Positions 44,132 to 52,455 of a DNA stretch of 64,000 nt are shown here, in pieces (position 1 is the stretch's first letter; the number at the start of each line of letters is the position of its first letter). Both the position numbers and the translations under genes were made by a program. The notes beneath the pieces were generated by a model. The model did not search any database, was not told the DNA's origin, and saw nothing but the letters and a program-made list of their open reading frames with translations. The stretch spans positions 13,787 through 77,786 of the forward strand of contig JBEGWF010000080.1 of NCBI GenBank assembly GCA_041177965.1, in the 5' to 3' direction. This DNA comes from SXXZ01 sp041177965. Its GTDB lineage: Bacteria; Verrucomicrobiota; Verrucomicrobiia; Limisphaerales; UBA9464.

Positions 44132-44629
44132 TCAGCCGACCGCCTCGTACAGGCGACGGGCGTTGCCGTGGGATCCCAACAGGGCCCCGTCGCCGGAGTA
44201 GGTGCCGCCGCCCTTGGCGGCGAAGAGACCGCCCATCAGCCGCTGCATGAGGTCCACCGTCCTCGAAAGGAGGAGGTGGTTCTGGCGCGAACGGGCCCGC
44301 ACCCGGGTCAGCAGCTCGTTGTTCTCCTCGACCAGGGCCTGGATCAGGGGACGGTAGTCCTCGGGCAGGAGCGGCAGGAGTTGTTCGAACGACGCATCGG
44401 CCGGTGCCCCGAGGCATCGTGCCACGGAGGCCCTGCGGTGTTCGCGTTCACGACGGGCCTCCTCGACGAGGGCGGCCTGGCTTTCGATGGCGGAGGAGCC
44501 ATCGAGCACGCCTTCGGCATCGCGCCGGAAGACGGTTTCCTGCTGCTGGTCCAATCGGGCCAGCAGTTCACCATATTGCTGCAGCTCCATCCGCAGCGCT
44601 TCGATCAGATCCTGGATGGATGGATTCAC
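44132..44629 (-). CDS. flgN: FlgN-type flagellar export chaperone
   Basis: A 165-residue helical protein in the position and with the composition of FlgN, the chaperone that carries FlgK and FlgL to the export gate. Predicted coiled-coils include LMQRLMGGLF and LLARLDQQQETVFRRDAE, with a conserved LVEENNELLTRVRARSRQN. The start is taken as GTG at 44629, because it overlaps the flgJ stop (GTGA) as elsewhere in this operon; longer in-frame starts run into flgJ. Identity rests partly on context. Confidence 0.75.
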   Translation of the reverse strand: MNPSIQDLIEALRMELQQYGELLARLDQQQETVFRRDAEGVLDGSSAIESQAALVEEARREREHRRASVARCLGAPADASFEQLLPLLPEDYRPLIQALVEENNELLTRVRARSRQNHLLLSRTVDLMQRLMGGLFAAKGGGTYSGDGALLGSHGNARRLYEAVG

Positions 44630-44988
44630 GGGAGGGATTCGCCGCCCTTGAGGGCGGCCTGGGGGGTTGAAACGGTCACGGGGGAAGAATGGCGCAGCTG
44701 GAGTTCGAGACTTCGGGCGACGCCGAAGGTCCCGGATTGGCTGATCTGGTCGGCCCATCGCTCGACCATCATGTCCTGGTAGATCGCACGCGACGACGAG
44801 GCCTGGATCGCCCCGCCGCCGATCACCGGTTTCTGGGCCTCGTTGAGCAGGTGGCGGACGAACACCGCCTCGAACTGCTGGGTCATCTCTCGAACCTTGT
44901 CGGGCGGGCCGCCCGCCTGGGTGCGGGAACCGGCGAGCGACACGGCGTCTGCGGCGGTGGCTCGCGGGATGTTTCCGGGGACGTTCAT
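44626..44988 (-). CDS. flgJ: Rod-binding protein FlgJ (N-terminal domain only)
   Basis: A 120-residue rod-cap protein with the FlgJ N-terminal motif QFEAVFVRHLLNEAQKP and YQDMMVERWADQISQSGTFG. The C-terminal muramidase domain of enteric FlgJ is absent, as in many non-enteric bacteria, so another peptidoglycan hydrolase must open the wall for the rod. It starts 2 bases after the flgI stop. Confidence 0.88.
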   Translation of the reverse strand: MNVPGNIPRATAADAVSLAGSRTQAGGPPDKVREMTQQFEAVFVRHLLNEAQKPVIGGGAIQASSSRAIYQDMMVERWADQISQSGTFGVARSLELQLRHSSPVTVSTPQAALKGGESLP

Positions 44989-44990
44989 GG

Positions 44991-46124
44991 TCAGCGGAGG
45001 ATCAGTTCGGCCTGGAGTGCACCGGCCTGCTTCATGGATCCGAAGATCGCCATCATGTCGCGCGGCGTGACACCGATCGCGTTCAGGCCCGCAGCGACCT
45101 TCTCGACGGTCGGCATGTCGGAGAGGGTCATCAGCGTCCCCTTGCGCTCGTTGACGTTGGCGTCGGCCCGCGGCGTGACGGCGGTGTTGCCGGTCTGGCT
45201 CAATGCGTTGGGCTGCGATACGTCGAAGCTGTTGGCGATGGTGATGGTCAGGTCGCCATGGGACACCGCGCAGCTGGAGATCTTGACCTTCGAGGTGGCC
45301 ACGATCGTGCCCGTGCGTTCGTTGATCACGATGCGGGCGGTGGTGTCCGGGGAGACGAGGATGTCCTCGAGGCGGGCCACGAAGTCGACGGACGCCTGCT
45401 CCACGCCCTCGGGCATGCGCACCTTGACCGAGGTGGGGTCGATGGCCCGCGCCGAACCGGGGAAGACCTCGTTGATCGCCAGGGCCATCCGGGCCGAGGA
45501 GGTGAAGTCGGGCTCGCGCAGCAGCAGCTCGATCTCCTGGTTCTCGACGATCTTCGTCGGGATCTCGCGCTCGACAAGTGCACCACCGGTGATGGTCGCC
45601 ACGGTCGGGTGGTTCTTCTGGACGCTCGCCGAGGCGTTGCCGCCCACGAAACCTCCGACCGCCAGCGCCCCCTGGGCCACCGCATAGACCTGCCCGTCGG
45701 CGGCGAACAGCGGTGTCTGGACGAGGACGCCCCCCTGAAGGGTCCGGGCATCGCCCATGGCCGCGACCGTGACGTCGAGCCGTTGTCCGTTCTTGGAGAA
45801 TGCCTTGATGTCGGCCGTCACCATCACCACCGCCACGTTCTTGGCGATCAGGGTCTGCGCCGGCACCTGGACGCCGAACCTCTGGAGCAGGTTGGCGAAG
45901 CTCCGGAGGGTGTAGATGGGGTTCTTGTCGCCGTCGCCGTTCAGCCCCACGACGATGCCGTAGCCGACGAGCTGGTTGTCGCGGGCACCGGCGACCATGA
46001 CGAGGTCCTTCACCCGGGTGCCGAGCGCCAGCACCTGCGAACCGCAGACGATCCCGAGGAGCAGGAGCCCACGGGCGAGACGTAGCACGGCTCCCCGTCG
46101 GATTGGATGACGGTTCGGCACCAT
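44991..46124 (-). CDS. flgI: Flagellar P-ring protein
   Basis: A 377-residue periplasmic P-ring subunit with a signal peptide (LRLARGLLLLGIVCGSQVLA). Hallmark blocks are TRVKDLVMVAGARDNQLVGY, GIVVGLNGDGDK, AKNVAVVMVTADI, TLQGGVLVQTPL and a C-terminal GVTPRDMMAIFGSMKQAGAL. It begins 2 bases after flgH, and the start at 46124 precedes the signal peptide. Presence of P- and L-ring genes shows a diderm envelope. Confidence 0.94.
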   Translation of the reverse strand: MVPNRHPIRRGAVLRLARGLLLLGIVCGSQVLALGTRVKDLVMVAGARDNQLVGYGIVVGLNGDGDKNPIYTLRSFANLLQRFGVQVPAQTLIAKNVAVVMVTADIKAFSKNGQRLDVTVAAMGDARTLQGGVLVQTPLFAADGQVYAVAQGALAVGGFVGGNASASVQKNHPTVATITGGALVEREIPTKIVENQEIELLLREPDFTSSARMALAINEVFPGSARAIDPTSVKVRMPEGVEQASVDFVARLEDILVSPDTTARIVINERTGTIVATSKVKISSCAVSHGDLTITIANSFDVSQPNALSQTGNTAVTPRADANVNERKGTLMTLSDMPTVEKVAAGLNAIGVTPRDMMAIFGSMKQAGALQAELILR

Positions 46125-46126
46125 GG

Positions 46127-46771
46127 TCAGAAGGGGGTGATCTTGTCGAAGGCCTTGGTGAACCAGCCGCGACGCTGGCTGTCGGTGACCGTGCCCTTGG
46201 ACACGAACTTGATGCTCGCGTCGGCCACGTTGAAGCTCATCACGGTGTTGTTGGGCTGGATGTCCTCCTGGCGGACGACTCCGCGGAGCACGGCCTCCTG
46301 CTGCTCGCCACCCACGAGGGTCATGCGGCGACCCTCGAGGATCATGTGACCGTTGGGCAGCACCTCGGTGACCCGGACGGCGATCCGGGCGGTGATGCGC
46401 TCGGAGTTGTTGATCGTACCCCCGCCCTCGAAGCTCTTGTCGGATTTCATGTCCATGGCGGGGTACTTGCCACCCCGGGTCAGGAACCCGTCCTTCGCCG
46501 CACCGAACAGGAAGCTGGAGATCGTGGCGCTGACGCCGGTCTTCTTGCCGGTCTTGGTGTTGTTCTGCTTGGCCGACTCGTTGTTCTCGTCGACAACGAT
46601 CGTGACGATGTCGCCCACGTTCCGTGCGCGGTTGTCGGCCAGCAACACGCGCGCCGATGCCTCCATCCACAGCGAACCGTTCGCGGCGGCGAGGGGTGCC
46701 GATGCCAGGATCATCAGGCCGGCACACTGGGCCAGATGGGCCATCGGCAGGAGTCGGGGAATGCGGTTCAT
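46127..46771 (-). CDS. flgH: Flagellar L-ring protein
   Basis: A 214-residue outer-membrane L-ring subunit. Conserved parts are ANGSLWMEASARVLLADNRA, RNVGDIVTIVVDENNESAKQ and NNTVMSFNVADASIKF. The N terminus has a signal-peptide-like hydrophobic stretch ending ASAPLAAANG but no proper lipobox (the only Cys is in LAQCAG). It is therefore predicted to be cut by signal peptidase I and not lipidated, unlike enteric FlgH. It lies between flgA and flgI. Confidence 0.93.
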   Translation of the reverse strand: MNRIPRLLPMAHLAQCAGLMILASAPLAAANGSLWMEASARVLLADNRARNVGDIVTIVVDENNESAKQNNTKTGKKTGVSATISSFLFGAAKDGFLTRGGKYPAMDMKSDKSFEGGGTINNSERITARIAVRVTEVLPNGHMILEGRRMTLVGGEQQEAVLRGVVRQEDIQPNNTVMSFNVADASIKFVSKGTVTDSQRRGWFTKAFDKITPF

Positions 46772-46796
46772 CGGGGTCGGGATGTTGCTCAGGGAT

Positions 46797-47786
46797 TCAA
46801 AGGGGAATCAGCACGGCGTCCTCGGCCTGGACCACGCCCCGGAACTCCCGCTTCGATTGCGGGTTGCGCACCCGGATGCTCTGGCCCGGATGCCCGTCCT
46901 CGAGGGCCTCGACCTTGGTGGTGATCTCCAGCGTGCCCGTCTGGATGCGGGCGTCGATGCGACGCCCCCGGAAGACCACCGTCTTCAGGCGCAGGCTCCG
47001 GTCGGTGAACGGTTGGCCCGCGGAAAGACCCTCGGCCAGTTCATACCCATCGAGCCCCGAGGGCAGCGATCGGAGGACCGAGCGGGAGCCCAGGATGTCC
47101 CGGCGTTCCAGAACGGTCTCGGCCTCGGCCAGGGGCGTGCCCCGCCGGAGCGCGGAGGCAGCGACCGGGACCTCGCACCAATGGCGGACCTGAAGGGGCT
47201 GGAACCAGTTCCCCACGGACTCGCCACCGGCGGAGACCTCCACCTTGGGGGAGATCATCGATTGCAACCCGGCCGGGGGAAGGTCCTGGAGACGGACCTC
47301 CATCGGTTCGTCGGGAATCTGGACCGTGCGCCAAGGACGGGAGAGTCGGACCTCGATCTCGCTGCCGTCGCGGGCGAAGCGGCGCTGGAGTTCCTGGGTG
47401 ATGCGGTCGCGGACCTCTGATTCGGCCAGATCGCGCATGGCCCTCGAGACCCTGGCCGCCTCGGGCCCGGTCCAACGATGCGCACGGAGATCGACACCGG
47501 CGGCCCGGAGGGTCTCGACCACGGAGGTCCGGGAGACCATCGACCAGGCGCCGACCGCCGGCGCCGGGGCGACGCGGATGCGCGGCAGGGCCGGAACCCC
47601 CTGGATGAGATCGGTGGCGAACACGCCGTCGGACCGGACCAGCGCCCCACCGGCGAAGGTCGCGGGGGCCGACTCGATGGCCGGGGACGATTGCGGTGCC
47701 GTGGCGACCCGCGGACCGGCCTCCTGGGCGCAGATCGACGCCATCGCCAGCAGGACTCCGCACAGGCTGGAACGGATGGTCTTCAT
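46797..47786 (-). CDS. flgA: Flagellar P-ring assembly chaperone FlgA
   Basis: A 329-residue periplasmic protein with a signal peptide (SSLCGVLLAMASICAQ). The C-terminal SAF-type domain is typical of FlgA: VAASALRRGTPLAEAETVLE, LAEGLSAGQPFTDRSLRL and the final DGHPGQSIRVRNPQSKREF. The N-terminal part is longer than in E. coli FlgA (219 residues). The ATG at 47786 shares one base with the flgG stop (TGATG); a TTG one codon earlier is also in frame. Confidence 0.87.
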   Translation of the reverse strand: MKTIRSSLCGVLLAMASICAQEAGPRVATAPQSSPAIESAPATFAGGALVRSDGVFATDLIQGVPALPRIRVAPAPAVGAWSMVSRTSVVETLRAAGVDLRAHRWTGPEAARVSRAMRDLAESEVRDRITQELQRRFARDGSEIEVRLSRPWRTVQIPDEPMEVRLQDLPPAGLQSMISPKVEVSAGGESVGNWFQPLQVRHWCEVPVAASALRRGTPLAEAETVLERRDILGSRSVLRSLPSGLDGYELAEGLSAGQPFTDRSLRLKTVVFRGRRIDARIQTGTLEITTKVEALEDGHPGQSIRVRNPQSKREFRGVVQAEDAVLIPL

Positions 47787-48568
47787 CAACGGCGCAGGTT
47801 GTTGGCCTGACCCATCATCTCGTCGGCCGCCTGCACGGCCTTCGAGTTCACCTCGTAGGCGCGTTGGGCGACGATCATGCCGACCATCTCCTCGACGACC
47901 TTGACGTTGGACATCTCGAGGTATCCCTGGGCGAGGCCGCCGAATCCGTTCTGCGCCGGATTGCCCTGCTCCGCCTGGCCCGAGGCCGTGGTCTCGCGGT
48001 ACAGGTTGCGACCGAGGCTCTGGAGCCCCGCGGGGTTGATGAAGCGGACCAGGTTGACCTGGAAGGCTTGATCCCCTTGGGGACCCCGGGTGGTGATGGT
48101 TCCGCCGGGGGAGATGGAGATGTCGGTCGTTCCGGGGGGCACCGCCTGGAAGCCACCCACCAACGGCAAGCCGTCGCTGGTGACCCAGTTGCCGGTGTTG
48201 CTCAGCTTGAGCGCCCCGTCGCGGGTGAAGGCCCGACTGCCATCGGGCATCTGCACCTCGAGGAAGCCGTCGCCCTGGATGGCCAGGTCGAACTTGTTGC
48301 CGGTGTTGGTGAGCTCGCCGGTGGTGAAGACCTTGGCCGTGGCGACCAACTGCGACCCGTGACCGATCTGGACACCGGTGGGCGCCAGATTGCCCGCGCC
48401 CTGATCGGCCCCGGAAGGCCGCTCATTCTGGTACAGCAGGTCCTGGAACTCGGGGCGGGATTTCTTGAACCCGGTCGTGTTGACGTTCGCCAGGTTGTTG
48501 GAGATCACATCGAGCTGCGTCTGCTGGGACTGCATCCCGGCGGCGGAGGAGTAGAGGGCTCGGATCAT
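47786..48568 (-). CDS. flgG: Flagellar basal-body distal rod protein
   Basis: A 260-residue axial protein, the same length as E. coli FlgG. N terminus: MIRALYSSAAGMQSQQTQLD followed by VISNNLANVNTTGFKKSR. C terminus: LEMSNVKVVEEMVGMIVAQR followed by AYEVNSKAVQAADEMMGQAN. It polymerises into the distal rod. It follows flgF after about 60 bases. Confidence 0.95.
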   Translation of the reverse strand: MIRALYSSAAGMQSQQTQLDVISNNLANVNTTGFKKSRPEFQDLLYQNERPSGADQGAGNLAPTGVQIGHGSQLVATAKVFTTGELTNTGNKFDLAIQGDGFLEVQMPDGSRAFTRDGALKLSNTGNWVTSDGLPLVGGFQAVPPGTTDISISPGGTITTRGPQGDQAFQVNLVRFINPAGLQSLGRNLYRETTASGQAEQGNPAQNGFGGLAQGYLEMSNVKVVEEMVGMIVAQRAYEVNSKAVQAADEMMGQANNLRR

Positions 48569-48627
48569 GGAGGAGGAGGATGGGGTGGATCAGCGGTGTG
48601 GATCAGTGGGGCGGGGTCACCGGTTCA

Positions 48628-49395
48628 TCACGCCTGGCCCGGGGTACCCCCGAGGTCGTTGATGGCCCTGCCCATGCGATCATCCTGGACATGGATGACC
48701 TTCTGGTTGGCCTCGTACATGCGCATGGCGTGGATCATCCCCACCATCTCGGCCACCGCCGAGGTGTTGGAACCTTCAAGGCCTCCGTTGCGCAGGGCCG
48801 GATAGTTCGAATCGGTCTTCTGCAGCGCGGGGTCGTTGGCCTTCCACAGGCCGCCGCCCACGGCGGTGAGCTGCCGCGGCTCGTTGAACTCCACCACGCG
48901 GAGCTTGCCACGGGCGGTGCCTCCCTTCGACACGGTTCCGTCGGCCGCGATGGAGACCGGTCCCGGGAGCGTGTTGTCGATCTGGACCGGGCCGCCATCG
49001 GAAAGGACCTGAAAGCCCTGGGGTGTCACCAGTTGACCGGTGGGACCCACGGAGAACTCCCCGTTGCGGGTGTAGCCGAGGTCTCCGTTGGGCAGTTGGA
49101 TCTCGAAGAAACCCGCCCCTTCGATGGCCACATGCGTGGGCACTCCGGTGGTCTGGAACTCTCCGCGCGAAAAGGAGGTGGAACTCCGGGCCGCGGGCAA
49201 CTGATAGCGCATGCCGCGGTCCATCTGGCTGGCTCCCTCGCTCGGCGGGACGAACCCGGAGGCCAGGCTGGAGAATGAGATCTCCGTCCGCTTGAAGCCC
49301 GGAACGGTCGCCGCGGCGAGATTCTCGGAAATGGCCTCCTGCCATCGGGCATTGCCCGTCATGGCGGCGGCGGCCTGGTACATTCCGACATTCAC
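48628..49395 (-). CDS. flgF: Flagellar basal-body proximal rod protein (FlgF-type)
   Basis: A 255-residue axial rod protein. The N-terminal SENLAAATVPGFKRTEISF corresponds to the SNNLANxxTPGFK motif, and the C-terminal NTSAVAEMVGMIHAMRMYEA is typical. It most resembles FlgF and is placed before flgG as usual. The called start is a GTG at 49395; an in-frame ATG four codons later (49383) is a real alternative, especially if transcription starts at the sigma-54-type element just upstream. It is the first gene of the flagellar operon. Confidence 0.87.
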   Translation of the reverse strand: MNVGMYQAAAAMTGNARWQEAISENLAAATVPGFKRTEISFSSLASGFVPPSEGASQMDRGMRYQLPAARSSTSFSRGEFQTTGVPTHVAIEGAGFFEIQLPNGDLGYTRNGEFSVGPTGQLVTPQGFQVLSDGGPVQIDNTLPGPVSIAADGTVSKGGTARGKLRVVEFNEPRQLTAVGGGLWKANDPALQKTDSNYPALRNGGLEGSNTSAVAEMVGMIHAMRMYEANQKVIHVQDDRMGRAINDLGGTPGQA

Positions 49396-49407
49396 GCCTC
49401 CGGGGAA

Positions 49408-49422
49408 GCAACCCCGGTGCCA
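49408..49422 (-). promoter_or_regulatory. Sigma-54-type promoter element upstream of flgF
   Basis: On the minus strand the sequence TGGCAC-CGGGG-TTGC fits the -24/-12 consensus exactly, with GG and GC twelve bases apart. It is directly upstream of the first flagellar gene. Transcription would begin near 49396, almost at the GTG start, which favours the ATG at 49383 as translation start or makes the site non-functional. No activator-binding repeats were recognised in the 213-base upstream gap (49396-49608), which otherwise contains no credible gene. Confidence 0.55.
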
Positions 49423-49608
49423 TGCACGCCTCGGGCCGTTTTTACGGGGATTTCACCGCATACCCCCGGTTCGCGCGGCTCTTTCTCCCCGACTTCGACC
49501 GGCAACCGGGACCCTCGGGCGGACAGTTTTGCCGAGTCCACCTCCCTCTTCGGTCCGCCTCCCGGGGGTTCCCGCCCCACGGCGGACGCCGTCCAAGACC
49601 GTCCCAGA

Positions 49609-50739
49609 TCAACGCAGACCGAACTCGCCGGCCACCTGGACAAACGCCTCGAGCAACGACTCCCAGGCCTCGGAAGGGGTCTCCCAACCCGCACTCACCC
49701 GGATCATGCGGTCACCGGCCTCGGGGGGGTATCCCATGCTCTCCAGGACGGGCGACGGAACCTCCTTGCCGGAGGAGCAGGCGCTGCCGGTCGAGACGGC
49801 GAACCCGAGGCGGTCGAGCCGGACCACCCAACGCCGGCGACAATCGACGGCCGGAGGCATCAACACCGAGACCGTGTTCCACAACCGGGGCTGGTCGCCC
49901 CCCAACACCTCCACCCCCGGGACGGCCGCCCGAAGCCGGTCGATCCAGGCGTCTCGGACGACCTGTCTCCGGAGGATTCCCTCGGGATCCTCCCGAAAGG
50001 CCCGTTCACGCTCTTCGGCGGCGGCCACCATCGCCAGGATGCCGGCGACATTCTCGGTGCCGGCCCGGCGACCCTCCTCCTGGGGACCTCCTTTCAACAG
50101 GGGTTGGAACGAGTCCGGCACCTTCAGGAATCCGACACCCACGGGCCCACCGAACTTGTGGGCGCAGGCGGCCACGAAATCGCACGATCCCAGCCCCGCA
50201 GCCGGCAACTTACCGACCCACTGGGACGCATCGCACGCGAAGGGAATCCCGGCCTCACGGCAGAGATCGCGGACCAGCGACCACGGCTGGAGGACGCCCG
50301 TTTCATTGTTCGCCGCCATGAGGACCACGGCCCCGACCCCTCCCTGCCGCAACCGTCCGGCGATCCACTCCGCGGACACGACGCCCTCCCGCGACACCGG
50401 AATGGCCTCGCAGCGGTCCCCGAGCTCCAGCGTGGCCGGGACCCGCACCGACGGGTGTTCCAGTCCCGAGATGAGGACGGTGCCCCGGGTCCGGTGGGCG
50501 AGGTGGCTCACCCAGGCGTTGTTGGCCTCGGTGGCCCCGGAGGTCCAGACCAATGCATGCGACGGGCAGCCGAGCCAGTCCGCGACCCGCTCCCGGGCCT
50601 CGCCAAGGGCCTGCTCGGCCCGCGTCCCCCAGCGGTGCGGACTCGACGGGTTGGCCGGGAACCGTTCGACGGCCTGGAGCCACGCTTCCCGTGCGGCCAC
50701 CGACAACGGATGGGTCGCATTGTGGTCGAAGTACTGCAC
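49609..50739 (-). CDS. Cysteine desulfurase (IscS/NifS family)
   Basis: A 376-residue PLP enzyme that removes sulfur from cysteine for Fe-S clusters or thio-cofactors. It opens YFDHNATHPL. ATEANN, EHPSV, the substrate-binding NNETGVLQP, the PLP lysine in ACAHKFGGPVGVGF, RAGTENVAGILAM and the active-site cysteine loop STGSACSSGKEVPS follow in order. The GTG at 50739 gives the standard N terminus; earlier in-frame codons add an Arg-rich stretch. It is divergent from the Fe-S-rich terpenoid operon at 50834, with 94 bases between the two starts, so it could supply sulfur for that system. Confidence 0.92.
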   Translation of the reverse strand: MQYFDHNATHPLSVAAREAWLQAVERFPANPSSPHRWGTRAEQALGEARERVADWLGCPSHALVWTSGATEANNAWVSHLAHRTRGTVLISGLEHPSVRVPATLELGDRCEAIPVSREGVVSAEWIAGRLRQGGVGAVVLMAANNETGVLQPWSLVRDLCREAGIPFACDASQWVGKLPAAGLGSCDFVAACAHKFGGPVGVGFLKVPDSFQPLLKGGPQEEGRRAGTENVAGILAMVAAAEERERAFREDPEGILRRQVVRDAWIDRLRAAVPGVEVLGGDQPRLWNTVSVLMPPAVDCRRRWVVRLDRLGFAVSTGSACSSGKEVPSPVLESMGYPPEAGDRMIRVSAGWETPSEAWESLLEAFVQVAGEFGLR

Positions 50740-50833
50740 GGGCGCAGTGTGGGCCCGTCTCCGCCGTCGGCGAGGGCCGATTTTTACCCTACCCCTCGTC
50801 CCGGGTTCCCCTAGCCTTCCCGGACGTCCGTCC

Positions 50834-51301
50834 ATGTCCGACACCTCCACCATCCTCTACAAGAGGGCGACCTTCGTGACCCGATTGCCCATCGGCCACA
50901 GGTATGCGCCCTCGCATTGCTGGCTGGCCCTCACCCCTGAGGGTCTGTGGCGGGTCGGCTTCACCAAGTTCGCCCTGCGGATGCTCGGGGAACTGGTGGA
51001 CGTGCAGTTCGACCGGGCCGTGGGCGTGGCCATCCAACCCGGGGACATCCTGGGAACGATCGAGGGGTTCAAGGCGGTCAGCGACCTGTTCTGCGTCGGC
51101 ACCGGAAAATTCCAGGGCGGCAATCCCGTCCTTAGGACCGACCTCGAGATCCTCGCCCGAGAACCCTACACCACGGGTTGGCTGTACCAGTTCGAGGGCC
51201 AACCCGATGCGCGCTGCCTCGATGTCGACGGTTACCAGGGGTTGCTCGACGCCACCATCGACCGCATCTTGGCCAAGCAACAGGCTGAAGAATCCCGATG
51301 A
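50834..51301 (+). CDS. Glycine-cleavage H-protein-like lipoyl carrier
   Basis: A 155-residue protein with the H-protein fold pattern: HRYAPSHCWLALTPEG (compare HxWxxxxG in GcvH), VGFTKFALRMLGELV, then the lipoyl-lysine loop GTIEGFKAVSDLF with Lys80 in the expected place of ESVKAxSD, and REPYTTGWLYQFEG near the C terminus. It differs from canonical GcvH around the lysine and has extra cysteines. Canonical gcvH begins at 63856, so this is a second, specialised carrier. It is the first gene of the eight-gene operon; its last four bases overlap the CobW-type gene. Dedicated lipoyl carriers of this kind are known in the sHdr sulfur-oxidation system; a comparable redox or methylene/sulfur-transfer role here is inference. 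Confidence 0.82.
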   Translation: MSDTSTILYKRATFVTRLPIGHRYAPSHCWLALTPEGLWRVGFTKFALRMLGELVDVQFDRAVGVAIQPGDILGTIEGFKAVSDLFCVGTGKFQGGNPVLRTDLEILAREPYTTGWLYQFEGQPDARCLDVDGYQGLLDATIDRILAKQQAEESR

Positions 51302-52455
51302 ATCCCCCGACACAGGCCCTCCCGATCGACACCCCGTGCGACGCCGCGCGGTATTTCATGATCGGCGGATTCCTCGGGGCGGGCAAGACCACCGCGGTGG
51401 CCGCGCTGGCCCAGCGGTTGGTGCAACAGGGGCTCCGGGTCGGGCTGATCACCAACGACCAGGGCAGTGAACTGGTCGACACCGCCATGCTGCGGGCCCG
51501 CGGCTTCGCCACCGAAGAGATCGCCGGAGGCTGCTTCTGCTGCCGTTTCAATTCGCTGGTGGACGCCGCCCAGAAACTCGATGCGGCCACCCGTCCCGAC
51601 GCCTTCGTGGCCGAGCCGGTCGGCAGCTGCACCGACCTGGTGGCCACGGTCACCTACCCGCTGCGCCGCATCTATGGCGACCGTTTCCGGATCGCACCCC
51701 TGAGCGTTCTGGTCGATCCGGTCCGGGCCGAGCAGGTCCTGGGCATCGCCCCGGCCCGCAAGTTCTCCGACAAGGTGGTGTACATCTGGAAGAAGCAGGC
51801 CGAAGAGGCCGATCTGCTGGTCATCACCAAGAGCGACCTCCTCGACGCGGCCCGGCTGGACCGCCTGAAGGCGGCCTTGACCGAGGCGTTCCCGGGCAAG
51901 GACATCCTGGCGGTCTCGGTGCGGACCGGAGCCGGCGTCGATGCCTGGTTCGATCGACTCCAGACCTCGGCACCCCTGCTTCGCCCGGCCATGGCCGTCG
52001 ATTACGACCTCTATGCCGAGGGCGAGGCGCTGCTCGGCTGGCTGAATGCCACGGTGGTCCTCCAAGGATCGGCCCTGGATGCCAACGCCCTGCTCAAGGC
52101 GTTGGCCGAAGACCTGCGCACCCGTCTGGGTGAGGCGGAGATCGCCCACCTGAAGATGACCTTCAGCCCGGACGGTGGCTTGGGCGACATCGCGGCTGTC
52201 AGCCTGGTCCGCAGCGACTTCGTCCCGGAACTCAGCCTCACGCTCGACGGGCCCGCCGATGCCGGCCAGCTCATCCTGAACCTGCGGGTCGAGGCCGACC
52301 CCGGCACCCTGCGGACCGCCGTCGAGGCCGCCATCGCCGCATTGCCGGCTCGCTGGCCGGGGCTGGCGGCGCGCCTCGAACATGCCGAGCAATTCCGTCC
52401 CGGTCGTCCCACGCCCACCCACCGCGACAGCCACGCCGGCACCGTAGCCTCATGA
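51298..52455 (+). CDS. CobW/COG0523-type GTPase metallochaperone
   Basis: A 385-residue P-loop GTPase. Walker A is GGFLGAGKTTAVAAL, the metal-binding motif is GGCFCC (CxCC type), and the guanine-specificity loop is TKSD. The C-terminal half is the CobW C-domain-like region with a final His/Thr tail. Family members insert zinc, cobalt or other metals into client proteins. Here it is embedded by ATGA overlaps between a lipoyl carrier and Fe-S proteins, so the clients are probably in this operon. Metal identity is unknown. Confidence 0.88.
   Translation: MNPPTQALPIDTPCDAARYFMIGGFLGAGKTTAVAALAQRLVQQGLRVGLITNDQGSELVDTAMLRARGFATEEIAGGCFCCRFNSLVDAAQKLDAATRPDAFVAEPVGSCTDLVATVTYPLRRIYGDRFRIAPLSVLVDPVRAEQVLGIAPARKFSDKVVYIWKKQAEEADLLVITKSDLLDAARLDRLKAALTEAFPGKDILAVSVRTGAGVDAWFDRLQTSAPLLRPAMAVDYDLYAEGEALLGWLNATVVLQGSALDANALLKALAEDLRTRLGEAEIAHLKMTFSPDGGLGDIAAVSLVRSDFVPELSLTLDGPADAGQLILNLRVEADPGTLRTAVEAAIAALPARWPGLAARLEHAEQFRPGRPTPTHRDSHAGTVAS

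Noticed and set aside
49396..49608. Small open frames upstream of flgF
   Set aside because: Their products are Arg/Pro/Gly-rich with no motif. They overlap the sigma-54-type element and look like composition artefacts.
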